This document shows positions 46,521 through 57,400 of a DNA stretch of 64,000 bases, in pieces (the first letter of the stretch is position 1; the number at the start of each line of letters is the position of its first letter). A program made the translations under genes and the position numbers. The notes beneath the pieces were generated by a model, which worked only from the letters and a program-made list of their open reading frames with translations, made no database searches and was not told the origin of the DNA. The DNA lies in assembly GCF_000003195.3 (NCBI RefSeq), contig NC_012873.2:26075317-26139316 (forward strand), given 5' to 3'. Origin of the DNA: Sorghum bicolor (Eukaryota; Streptophyta; Magnoliopsida; Poales; Poaceae).

Positions 46521-48190
46521 CTATATGTGTCAATTGTGGATTTTCAACTACACCTTCCCAAAACTTTGTCAAATGCAAAAATGGTCTATATATGAAATGT
46601 AGATTTTGATGAGTGGAACAATATTGGTATTCATGACTTTTCCATTCGAGACCATCTAGGATTCCGAAACCGCTGCGTGGCTATGAGTTCTATGAAAATT
46701 AAAAATTCAGTGGTTCAAACTTTTCCAAATGAAAAGTTGACCATTAGACAAAATGTAGAACTTGATGAGTGTAGCAAACTTTGTATTCATGACTTTTCCA
46801 TTTGGAACAATCTAGGGTTCGGTCAAAGGGTGTGTTTGTAAAAACCAATGCTTTGACTTTGGTCAAACTTGATCAAATGGCCCATTTGATGACATCAAAT
46901 GAAAAAGTTTGAATACAAAGTTGTTAGAGATCATCAAGATCTACATTTGATATATTGACCATTTTTCCATTTTGATAAATTTGAGCCAATCCTAAGCACA
47001 TTTCTATAAAATCCAAGACGGGTTTTGGTCAAACTTGGTCAAATGACAAACTAAATTACTTCAAATGAAAAAATTTTGAATACCAAGTTGTTAGATATCA
47101 TCAATATCTAAACTTTTTATACACACAATTTTTCCATTTGAGAAAGTTTAAGTTAACAATACCCACCAATTCTTGAATCCCACACAAACTAAATGAAACT
47201 ATATGTGTCAATTGTGGATTTTCAACAACACCTTCCCAAAACTTTGTCAAATGCAAAAATGGTCTATATATGAAATGTAGATTTTGATGAGTGGAACAAT
47301 ATTGGTATTCATGACTTTTCCATTTGAGACCATCTAGGATTCCGAAACCGCTGCGTGGCTATGAGTTCTATGAAAATTCAAAATTCAGTGGTTCAAACTT
47401 TTCCAAATGAAAAGTTGACCATTAGACAAAATGTAGAACTTGATGAGTGTAGCAAACTTTGTATTCATGATTTTTCCATTTGGAACAATCTAGGGTTCGG
47501 TCAAAGGGTGTGTTTGTAAAAACCAATGCTTTGACTTTGGTCAAACTTGATCAAATGGCCCATTTGATGACTTCAAATGAAAAAAGTTTGAATACAAAGT
47601 TGTTAGAGATCATCAAGATCTACATTTGATATATTGACCATTTTCCATTTGGATAAATTTGAGCCAATCCTAAGCACATTTCTATAAAATCCAAGACGGG
47701 TTTTGGTCAAACTTGGTCAAATGACAAACTAAATTACTTCAAATGAAAAAATTTTGAATACCAAGTTGTTAGATATCATCAATATCTAAACTTTTTATAT
47801 ACACAATTTTTCCATTTGAGAAAGTTTAAGTTAACAATACCCACCAATTCTTGAATCTCACATAAACTAAATGAAACTATATGTGTCAATTGTGGATTTT
47901 CAACTACACCTTCCCAAAACTTTGTCAAATGCAAAAATGGTCTATATATGAGATGTAGATTTTGATGAGTGGAACAATATTGGTATTCATGACTTTTCCA
48001 TTCAAGACCATCTAGGGTTCCGAAACCGCTGCGTGGCTATGAGTTCTATGAAAATTCAAAATTCAGTGGTTCAATCTTTTCCAAATGAAAAGTTGACCAT
48101 TAGACAAAATGTAGTACTTTATGAGTGTTACAAACTTGGTATTCATGACTTTTCCATTTGGGACAATCTAGGGTTCGGTCAAAGGGTGTG
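46521..48190. repeat. 678-bp tandem repeat in the CACTA 3' region, about 2.5 copies
   Basis: Copies start at CTATATGTGTCAATTGTGG at 46521, 47199 and 47877, exactly 678 bp apart. The third copy breaks off near 48190. Identity is high, with only scattered differences. Each unit itself holds two related halves built on GTATTCATGACTTTTCCATT followed by a CATCTAGG or AATCTAGG word. No ORF is conserved through the copies. Confidence 0.93.
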
Positions 48191-48580
48191 TTCATCAAGA
48201 TATATATATTTTTATATGATTTTTTATTTGATAAAAACTATACCCAACTAGCATTCCTAGTAATAAATAACAAAAATAAAAAGTTTTGCGTCAATATGAT
48301 GTGAAAATAAATTTCCAGTTGATTGGATATAGTTTTTGAAATTTATTGGAATAATATATTTTTGCATTAACAAAATACTAAACATTTCTTACAAAATCAT
48401 TGCAAATTATAAAAATACAATAAGATAATTAAGTTTAAAAATTTTCATGTGTACATTAAAACAAATTACAATATATGTCACTGTTTAAAAAACATTATGC
48501 AAAATATTTAATTTACTATACAATTTATAATATAAACTGTATATATAAACAATTGAAAAACCCTAAACTAAAAAATAGGG
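48191..48580. other. AT-rich stretch of the CACTA 3' region
   Basis: Very AT-rich, with no gene, repeat family or terminus recognised. Confidence 0.5.
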
Positions 48581-48620
48581 CCTTTAGAACCGGGCCATAG
48601 TGGGAACCGGTGCTAAAGGG
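48581..48620. repeat. CACTA-type subterminal hairpin unit (right side)
   Basis: CCTTTAGAACCGGGCC and AACCGGTGCTAAAGGG in the same arrangement as the left-end units at 12073-12276. It is a single unit only. Confidence 0.75.
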
Positions 48621-48628
48621 TCCGCCCC

Positions 48629-48636
48629 TATATAAA
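48629..48636 (+). promoter_or_regulatory. Possible TATA box behind the right subterminal repeat
   Basis: TATATAAA, followed by a GC-rich stretch (about 48645-48830) rich in GCCGCC/TCGTCG words. The order subterminal repeat, TATA box, GC-rich leader is what the 5' end of a CACTA element usually shows. This may be the start of another element rather than the 3' end of this one. Confidence 0.4.
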
Positions 48637-48883
48637 CGCACAGGCGCCCTGGATCTGAACAGTTCCTTCGTCTTTGTCGAGCCGAGCCCTTCGTCTTCGC
48701 CGCCGCCGTTTGTTCGTCGAGCAGAGAGCCCTTCTCGACGCCGCCGCCGTCCACCACCGTCTCCAGCGCCACCGTCGACCACCGTCAGCGCTGCCGCCAC
48801 GCGCCGCCGTCCGGCCCCACGTATACACTGCACGCGACACACTTTCTCTCTCCGAGATCAAAACCGAGATCACTGCATGCGCA

Positions 48884-48919
<36 letters not shown>

Positions 48920-49253
48920 CTACTAGTACTGCTGCGCAGTTTTTTTATATATATATATACAATTTTAGTGATTTGTATATATATATATACACTAATTAAA
49001 AATAATAATAAAATGCCAGTATATTAAGTATATATATAAATAAAAATTATAGTATACATGTAATAGTAATAAATGCTAGCTAGTATATGTAATAGTTTTA
49101 GTATATTATTCTAGGTGCTAGTATACATGTGTAGTGGTTTGAATTGTTATAAATTATAGTATATTTAATTTGTAGTATATTAATATTATTTCTGTATTAT
49201 TTTGTAGTATTATATTTTAGTATATACTTTATGAATTTTAGTATATTATTCTA
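48637..49253. other. GC-rich stretch then TA-repeat region up to the deletion junction
   Basis: A GC-rich part to about 48840, then AT-rich with TA dinucleotide runs at about 48888-48914, 48946-48959 and 48978-48990, and many TAGTATAT words. No gene is supported; frames in the GC-rich part are low-complexity Arg/Ala/Pro. It ends where E pol homology begins. Confidence 0.55.
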
Positions 49254-51005
49254 GTCTAACAACTCCTTTAGTTGATTCTTCAACTCAGCGAGTTCATTTG
49301 GCGGCATCCAGTACGGCCTTGTAGATATCGGTGCTGTACCTGGTATAAACTCTATTGCAAACTCTACTTCCCTGTCTGGGGGAAGGCCTGGCAATTCCTC
49401 AGGAAAAACATCAGGGAACTCATAGACTACTGGGATCTGTGGCAGAGGAACCACGTGCGTAGCACAAGAGATGCTAGCAAATTCAAAGCAACGGGGCAGA
49501 GGTACTTGAAAAGATCCACTGCCCTAGGGTTCTTTGAGAGATAACACCCTCTTCCCAGTATCTATGACAGCATCCCACTCTTTCATCCAGTTCATGCCCA
49601 TGATAACATCCAAAACTAACCCAGCCATGACTACCATATTTACTCGAAACACCCGGTTACTTATATCCAGGGTTGCCCCTCGGACCACTCTATTTGTCAA
49701 CACATCTGCCCCTACTGAGCAGATGCGATAGCCATAACCCAGATCTATAACTGCTTGGTCATGCTTTTGTGCAAATTCTTGGCTCATGAATGAATGCGAT
49801 GATCCAGAATCAAACAAAACAACTGCAAGATGTGGGTTGACAGGAAACATACCAGCTGTTACCGGTTCTCCTTCCGGGATCTCCTCTATCGAAGTATGGT
49901 GCACACGGGCTGGATAGGTTGCCTGCTGCTTCTTGGGGTAGGAACATTCCTTAGCAAAGTGCCCCATCTTGTGGCAGTTGTAGCAAGGCCCCTTGGTCAT
50001 GTTGTTGGCGGCAGGTGCCGCAGCTTGAAGTGCCTTTGGCTTGGCGGGAGCTATTGCTACCTTGTACGGCTTCTGCTGCGTTGGATGCCCGGTGTTCCTT
50101 CTCTGCGGCGGTCGGAACCTAGCACCTGGGGCAGGAGGACGATACTATTGTCATCCCACCACCGGTGCCCTAGACTGAGATGACCTGGATTCAAAAGCCC
50201 TCTTACGAGACTTGGATGCACTATAGTTGTTGTTATTGGTTTCCTGGGTCAGACAGTCACTGATGTAAGCATTGAAGGTAGCCCGGGTCCCTGTACCCAT
50301 GGTCTTCAGCATCTTCAGGCTCAGGCCTCTCTGAAAACTAGCGATCTTCTTGGCCTCCGTGTTCACATACTCAGGGGCGTAACGAGCAAGATTGTGAAAA
50401 GCGTGCAGATACTCCTTTACAGACTTTGTTCCCTACGACAGCCTCATGAACTCCCCAACCTTCATTTACACCACACTCGGAGGAATGTAATTTCCTCGGA
50501 AGGCGGTGGTGAAGCGGTTCCAGGTGATAGGGGTTCCTTCTAGGTAGGTGGTACGGTGATGGGACCACCAAATCCCAGCAGGTCCCTGCAACTGATGCGC
50601 TGCATACTCAGCCTTGAGTTCTTCAGTCATCCAAAGAAGATGGAACTTTTGCTCCATAGTGTTGATCCACTCATCCGCCTCGAGCGGTTCTAAGGCCTCC
50701 TTGAAGACTGGTGGTTTGGTATCCATGAAGTCCTTGAAAGAGCTGTACTGATTGGCTTCACGGCCGCCCAGGTTATCCCCACGACAGATATTGTCAGCGA
50801 TATTGCACAGGGCTTCTTCCATGTTGCGCTGCATCTGCTCCATGTTGCGTTGGCTTCCCAGAAACTGCATGAAAAACATGTCCGCAGTGTACGGAGGAGG
50901 TGGTGGTGGTGATGGTGCTCTTTCCTCATTCCGTTGAGCCCCACCTCCGGAAGTACCTGCTCCAAGACCGGGGTTGCTGTTACCCCCGCCACGTGTTTGC
51001 ACCAT
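49254..51005 (-). pseudogene. gag-pol: Element E gag-pol, truncated at the start of reverse transcriptase
   Basis: Reads MVQTRGGGNSNPG from 51005 (behind ATGCAG, acceptor-like), then Gag ([29 protein letters not shown]), CCHC knuckle CYNCHKMGHFAKEC, protease DSGSSHSF, and the pre-RT segment ([20 protein letters not shown]). It stops at QLKELLD at 49254. All pieces lie in one frame with no shift; damage is only nonsense (near 50466, 50430, 50151, 50145 and 49524). The related T1 frame continues for another 800 residues, so RT, RNase H, integrase and chromodomain are deleted here. Confidence 0.88.
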
Positions 51006-51330
51006 CTGCATTCGTCAATGATAAGTAGTCGTTAGGAGTTGCCATCAACGGTAGACATATGTAGAATTATGCCGTACTGAATTTACTGAGGAAAATAAAT
51101 TCACACAATAAACCGAGGCACAACAATTCATCATCCACAAACAACATCACTAACAAAATACTTAACATTCGAGCAACAAGGTTCGCATACATCCAAAATT
51201 GCCAGCATACATACACTAGACTTTTAGCGTCATCACATAAAGTTTTACATAGCCCAGATCCACAGATTACAAGACATGCCATGCAACAACAACATCAAAA
51301 GAAGAAGGACTAGCTCTAGAGCCCTAGCAT

Positions 51331-52374
51331 CTACTCGCTATGGTCACTGGCCATGCCGGAGCCCTCTTCGTCGTCATCTCCTCTAGCGGCTACCTCTATC
51401 TCTGGATCCTTATCCATCTCGTCCTTAGAGTCTAACTCAGCTACTCTAGGCAGGTGGCGAGGGTGGAGCTGGTTATGCACCTGGTGGATCTCCTCATGCA
51501 GGTTCTCATTGTACTCCTCAACATTAGCTAGCTGCTGCTCAAGCTCTAGCTGTCGGGCCCTCAGGGTGTCCTCCTCATGCCAGGCTTCATTCCTCTGACC
51601 AAGCACATGAACTAGCATGCGCTCGCAGTTCCTGTGAGCAGTAGTCACCCTGTCCCTCTACTCTCTCACTGCAAGCAGGTCATGACTCAGCTCACTGTTC
51701 TTCTGGACCGCCTGATCCCTCTCTCGGGTCATGCGGGCCAACACTGCCTGCAACCTCTCAACCTCAGTGTCAAACTCATGCTACAGCTGGCGCTTCTCGT
51801 CCTGAACTATGAGAAGAGACCCGGACAAGCGTCCCAAGCAACGCTCTAGACCCCCATAGGTCTTCATAAAGGCGAACATAGCACTCATAGCTATGCTGTC
51901 ACTGTGCTGGTCCTCGTCCGCACTCCTCTCTAGAGCATTCACCTCAGACAGTTCCCACACAGAAGTGTAGGGGTCACCCCGGGGAAACACCCCAGTGAAG
52001 GCATGGGCCAGCTCCTGTGGAAACCTCTCCATCATGTCCCTCAGAACTGCAAAGGCTGCTCTACTGGCACCGTGGAAAAGCGTGGTACCTCGGGACTCAT
52101 ACAGCCAGCCGCCCTAGCTGGGGTCACCTCCACTGGTAGGGACCACTGCCTCGATCCCCACCAGGGTCGCGTCACCAAGTTGCTCCTTGTTCCAGTAGTA
52201 GCGAGGTTCCCTTCCTTTGGGGTACCCCATCGAGCTAAGCACCCTCCTGAGCAAGGTGGGCATCCCAAACTCCTCGAGGAACTTGCTCTTATGACGCGAG
52301 CTCCTGGCTGCCAACTGATGGCGAGGGGCCCACCCACTAGTGGACTTGCGAGCGGTGAGCCTAGTGTGTGCCAT
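51331..52374 (-). pseudogene. Element E extra ORF upstream of gag (ORF1 homologue), 347 codons with three stops
   Basis: One frame from ATG 52374 to the final stop at 51331, interrupted by TAG codons near 52114, 51781 and 51658 but by no frameshift. It aligns with T1 ORF1: FLEEFGMPTLLRRVLSSMGY against FLHEFGTPTLLWRVLRTVGY, then VGIEAVVPTSGG, then SAMFAFMK against SAMMAVLK, a coiled coil (RARQLELEQQLANVEEYNEN) and an acidic tail (DDDEEGSG). Its N-terminus has an extra basic stretch of about 20 residues. The start ATG lies directly behind TTTTCAGCAG. A homologue in a clearly diverged element shows ORF1 is a regular component of these elements. Confidence 0.83.
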
Positions 52375-53172
52375 CTGCTGAAAAGAGAATACCTTGGGTA
52401 AGATTGAGAATTATCTTTTATTATCTTAATTGGAATTGGGACAGATTTTCAATTAAGGGGAGGAAGTAAGCAATGTCATAGAATGAACATGATGCATGCA
52501 CGAACTTACGATCTGACAAACTTAGAAACAAGGTCAACACTAATCGGTATATGCGGTGGCACACAACGTTCTCTCATAACGTAACTAGCGTTCTAGGTGG
52601 CAACGTGGTTAGTGTACCTGCAGAAAACTCATTTTAGCCCAACCACAGTATGAACATGCAGAACAAGAATTTAAATCTACACACCCCACATGCATAGACA
52701 CCTCTCCCATGCATATGGTGTGTTACTACCCACATCATCGCCCTAGTGACGGCATCGCCTCTCGGGACGGAATCTCCCAACATGCGGTACTGTTCCCAGA
52801 CACACCAAACATGTGTGCATGACACAGCACCTAACAACACTTCCCTAGATCGGTAGTGTATCCGATCATGCTCTCACAGCTCCCACTTACCGAGGCGTAG
52901 AGGAAGAATTGATCCATACATTACCACTCAAATGAATGGTACTCATACTATGAGCGACGAAATAGAAATATGATGCATTAACCCCCAAGTCAGTACTTAA
53001 CTACCCACCTTAGAGTCCTTAACTGGGCATAAAGGATATGACCATGGCACACTAGATAGTTTTCCAAAAACTTAGTTTAACACCTTGATTATCATTAATT
53101 AATAATAATCTTTTATTAAACCGGTTTAAGGTGAGCTAGAACGTACTTATGAATAGTAACTCACTAAACCTT
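52375..53172 (-). other. Element E leader with candidate intron 52375-52617
   Basis: The untranslated region between primer site and ORF1. The conserved CAG|GTAC donor-like site is at 52614-52620 (minus strand). Splicing to the ORF1 acceptor would remove 243 nt, close to 244 nt in T1 and 249 nt in T2. Confidence 0.6.
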
Positions 53173-53184
53173 GCTCCGATACCA
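53173..53184 (-). other. Element E primer binding site (initiator tRNA-Met-like)
   Basis: The minus strand reads TGGTATCGGAGC, one difference from the common TGGTATCAGAGC. Confidence 0.78.
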
Positions 53185-53186
53185 GC

Positions 53187-54406
53187 TATAACAGAACCAC
53201 CCAAATTATAAGAGATTAAGCCTGATAGTGACCATTTGCACAGTCAAACTACCGAGCGTAAACCCATATAATCCCGGTAGTCCGTGAAATCTCAAAGGAT
53301 TTCAAACCACAATTTGTACATACAACCAAGATCGTAATAAGTTCAGCGGTCACCATTCACAATTACATCCAGTTCACCACATTCATAAAATACATCGGAG
53401 TACTTAAAATTATTACAAACCAAGTTCTCAAGTAGCGGAAGCTTCATAATTCGAAAGTAACACACACATGTTTAGTTTGATACAGTGCCATAGTTGCTCA
53501 TTCCCACAAAAGCAAAGGAGAAGGTAGAGTGACTATCGCCCTTGGTCTAGTCATCGCCCATTGCTGGGTACAAGCAGAGGATGCAACAACCATAGTACAT
53601 TTGACCATCTGCAAAACAACATGGGAATAGAACCCTGAGTACGAGAATGTACTCAGCTAGACTTACCCGTCATAAACCAAAATAAAGACTCTTCAAGGAT
53701 CATGTAAGCTGTATGGTGGGGTAGCTGAGACTTTTTGCATAAAAGCATTATTCCACTAAAATATATCCTAGAGACCTTTCTTCTTTTAATTAGCTCAAGT
53801 TTGATAATATCATTACCTATTATCTAGGTTTGCACCTGTACTATTACAAACAAGTGTAGTAATATGATGGTACCCCATCATAGCATTCATAAATCATTAA
53901 TCATCATAACCCAAGTGTTCCATAGTCCTTACTACGAGGACGAAGCTCATGTCAAGAGCTCACTATCCAGGAGCAATGGCGATTCGAATCGATTTCTAGC
54001 CAGCTGGTGAGTTATTCCCCACACAAACCACACTCACTGATCAAGTGAGCTACAGATCACCATGTTACACTATCCAGGACCAATTCGTGGGTTCGGCAGG
54101 CACCGCCAGTACCTGAGGACCATTCCGGCGACTGGGGTATCCAAGGTATACCAAGGTTGCGCACCGCACCCTCGTCGTTCTCCTCAACCATCACCAATAC
54201 AGCGCATGGCGGCTTGACTCCCGGTCCGGATAGTGCTCAGGCTTTGCGGTCGAAACGACTTATCCTTCCAGCTAAGTGTGGGGCATGCGTTCAACATGAC
54301 AAGAGGGCCATCAACGATCGGTCCTTAATCAACACAGGCAGGGGCACTATGGTCAACCCACCATAAGACCCTGCCCGGTCTCAAATTCCTTTCCTCACAT
54401 GGTTAT
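53187..54406 (-). repeat. Element E 5' LTR fragment
   Basis: The inner 1.2 kb of the 5' LTR, about 95.5 percent identical to the 3' LTR pieces at 2616-3085 and 11463-11995. The terminal bases have changed (TATAAC instead of TGTGAC/TGAAAC type). It is interrupted by T2 at 54407; the rest is beyond the assembly gap or lost. Confidence 0.85.
54402..54406. repeat. Putative target site GTTAT of T2
   Basis: The five bases before the TGTAAC end of T2. The partner copy is not in the window. Confidence 0.3.
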
Positions 54407-57400
54407 TGTAACACCTCAGTGTTATGGTTGCATTAATCATGTGCATAGCATGAGCATCATCATCTACTCAAAGCATATCATGATCATCATCAATCTTGAG
54501 CCATGTCATTCCATGCAAATGTGTGATTTAAATTGTTAGTAGACTTCCTATCCTTATGCTTGAGTGAACCATGCTTGTGTTTATGCTCTATGCCTTGGTA
54601 ATTAGTTTATCTATGTTTAACTTAACCTTGGGAACAATGTTCATGTTGATCACTTCTCCAAAATAATCACTTAAGTCATACTTATACAATTAGGTCCTAG
54701 AAACCTCTTTTGCTTAGGCTCTTAAAAAGTGTTTCATAAAATGTTTGTAGCAAATTTTATAAGGAACAAAAGTTGTTTTATGGCCATCTCATGAAAATGA
54801 TCACAACTAGCTCAAAATTGACCCACAAGGTAGATTTGGGGCTATTTCCAACACTTAGAAAATTTTCTAATTCTGGAATCACTGCAGTTTGCTCGAGGGG
54901 GTATTGTTCATCCTCCAGTTTGAATTCTAGGCCGAATCAAACTATGATCATGTAAGCATTGTTGGAGTACTCGTGTAGCTCTCCAGCATAGAGCTTTTAG
55001 CCAGCAAAATCATCGAGTGGTTTGGGAGATAATCGCGCTGCAAGTTTGGGTTTCAGTCGGGTTTGGGAACTGAATGAGGTCGCCGTCAGACAGGGGGAGC
55101 TCGCCGGTGACGCCGCGTGTCTGGACCCGTGGCGTCCGTACGCCGCCGTTGGTCCCACACGTCAGTCCTCAGCGCGTCCTACAGCTCGCCACGGCGCCCC
55201 CGGTCGCGTGGACAGCGTCATTCCACTCCCGGCTCCCTCCCTCTCGCGTGCGTCGTCGTCTCCGCGTCGCCGCCGTTGCTTCGGCGAGCTCGCGCGCGCG
55301 TGTCTCCGTGTCTCCGGCCAAGCAACTCCGCCCAGCGCTCCGCCAGCCTCTCCACTTCACCGTCGTCAAGTTGGCTGTGGCTGCCGAACCTCGGTGAGCC
55401 CGCATTGCCTTCTCCGTCGCGAGCTTACCTCGCCGGAGCTCTGCCATGGCCACCGGCGTCGTGGCCAGGGCTCTGTAGTCCACCATTCTTCCTCATTCTT
55501 GTCCCAAAAGCTCCGCTAGGTCATGCTGATGCTCGTCCGCATTCTCTTCCGCTCTGTCTCCGGCTAGATACGCCGGCGGTCGGCCGCGCACCACCGCCGT
55601 GCCGCCATTCGCGAGGGCTAGGTACCTAGGGTTCAGTAGAGTTAGGGTTTCGGGTACCGCTCGATGCGGACTGAAGTGGGGAGCACGATGGTGCCCTTGG
55701 TCGTCGCCGAGACCTCACCGTCGACGAGATCTCCGGTGGTCAAATTGCGCCTCTGCTCTCGGGTCGCTGGCATGTGGGGTCCGTTGACTCGCGGGTCCCC
55801 CCTGTCAGTCTCTCTTTCTCCTTTGTTTGGTTTAGGGTTTGAGCTGTTTTTGCTAAAATCATATCTCTAGTTCTGGTGATCCAAAAATGGTGAAACCAAT
55901 TTTGTGGTATTCCTTGAGATGGCTAGTTTTGAATAAAAATATAAAATGAACCATGTTTTTTGGGAAAAATATTTATTAAGAATTAATCTGATTATTCATG
56001 AATAAATTCATATCTCTTGTTATACTGCTTAGTTTGCTCTGAAATTTTTATGGTAGTCTCTGTGTGATACTAGAAGGCTATGATAAATATTTCATGAATT
56101 TTGAAGTAATGCAGCTCTGATATGTAATTTATGATTGAAATTTGGCTTGTTTCCTTGATTAAATCATATAAAATAATTGGTGCTTATGCTGGTGTTCTAC
56201 TTTGGTGGTAAACTTGTTTATGGCATTCATAATATGTAAATAATCTGAAATCTGTTGTTTGACACCATATAAGTCATGTTTCTGAATTTATGAAATAAAC
56301 ACCTTGTCATATGTTAAATACATATCTTTAATTTGGTATGTGCAATTGCTCTGAACTTTTTATGGTGATGCTTTGGTGCTATACTTGTACTTCTGTAAAT
56401 TTTGTAGACTTTTCTGGATACTTTTGCTAGTATCTTGTAATTATGCCCCTTCTCTAGAATTAATTAATAAATGCCTTTGTAATAATTATCTGGAGGTTAA
56501 CACATGATGATCTGGTAACCTTGTGATATCCTTGTGCTTATAAGTTATGTGGATGACACTGTTTATGCTTTGGCTTTATCATCAAATATTTAATTAAAGG
56601 GTTAAAGGCTGTTCTGGACAGCAAGGAAGTAATTTAGCTTTTGCTTAATGCTAACTGAGTTTTCTGGAAAAGTTGTCTAAATCAAAGTTGTTGTAAACTT
56701 TATGAACTAGCTGTGGTTTAAATTTGGGATCAATTGGTCCAGTAGTTTAAAAGTTATGGCTGTTCCAAGTTGGGTTCCAGAAATAGGTGCTCTCTGTTTT
56801 CTGGGACAGAACATGGAACTTTGTTTAAATGGCTTCTTTAACTTATGAATCTTGCTGTGATGTTCAAAGATGATTTGTAGACAATTTCATAAGCTTTCCA
56901 GAATGTCTTCACCCATGTTTGTTGGATCTGCCTAGCACTAGTTATGATCTGTTTACTAAGCTAATCCTGCTATATGATGCTTGCTCTTATAGGTTATCAT
57001 GATAGGTTTTTGGCTAAGTTAACTTATTATCTTGTGTGAACTTGTTATAACTTTTGCTCCGTAAATGAGTGTCCAGTGGGTCACTTATGTTATCAAGCAT
57101 TCATTCTTTTGTATGCACACCTTCTCATTCACCGAGCATACAATAGGTGCATTGGACGTGGCAGCCTCCTTCGAACTGCAAGTGAACCCCGAAGGCCAGG
57201 AGGGCAGCCAGGAGGTGGAGGTCCAGCAAGTCAGACTCGTGGAGCCCGAAGAAGAAGTTGAGTGCCCGAACCACGAGCCAGCCTCATTCGTGAAAGGCAA
57301 GCCCCGGAACATCCTAAGTATCCCTTTACATTCAAAAGTTTACTTAATATGTTATATCTATTGATGCATTAAGAATAGGAGTCGTGATGAAACCTTTGCT

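Larger units (their letters stand above)
11996..49253 (+). mobile_element. CACTA (En/Spm) DNA transposon, right terminus missing, with nested retrotransposons
   Basis: The left end begins CACTACTACAGAATG, followed by hairpin-like subterminal repeats and, on the plus strand, a GRF zinc-finger gene and a TNP2 transposase. The element itself occupies 11996-14180 and 43809-49253; the middle is retrotransposon R with T1 inside it. The right border is set where homology to E pol begins. No inverted copy of the terminus (ending TAGTAGTG) is present there, so the right end is deleted. The transposase is broken, so this copy cannot move on its own. Confidence 0.82.

Noticed and set aside
46521..48190. 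CRISPR-like array
   Set aside because: The unit is 678 bp with no short repeat-spacer pattern, in a plant transposon.
54157..54366. 69-codon plus-strand frame in the E LTR
   Set aside because: The matching region of related LTRs is the conserved non-coding block, and the frame is not kept in T1, T2 or F.
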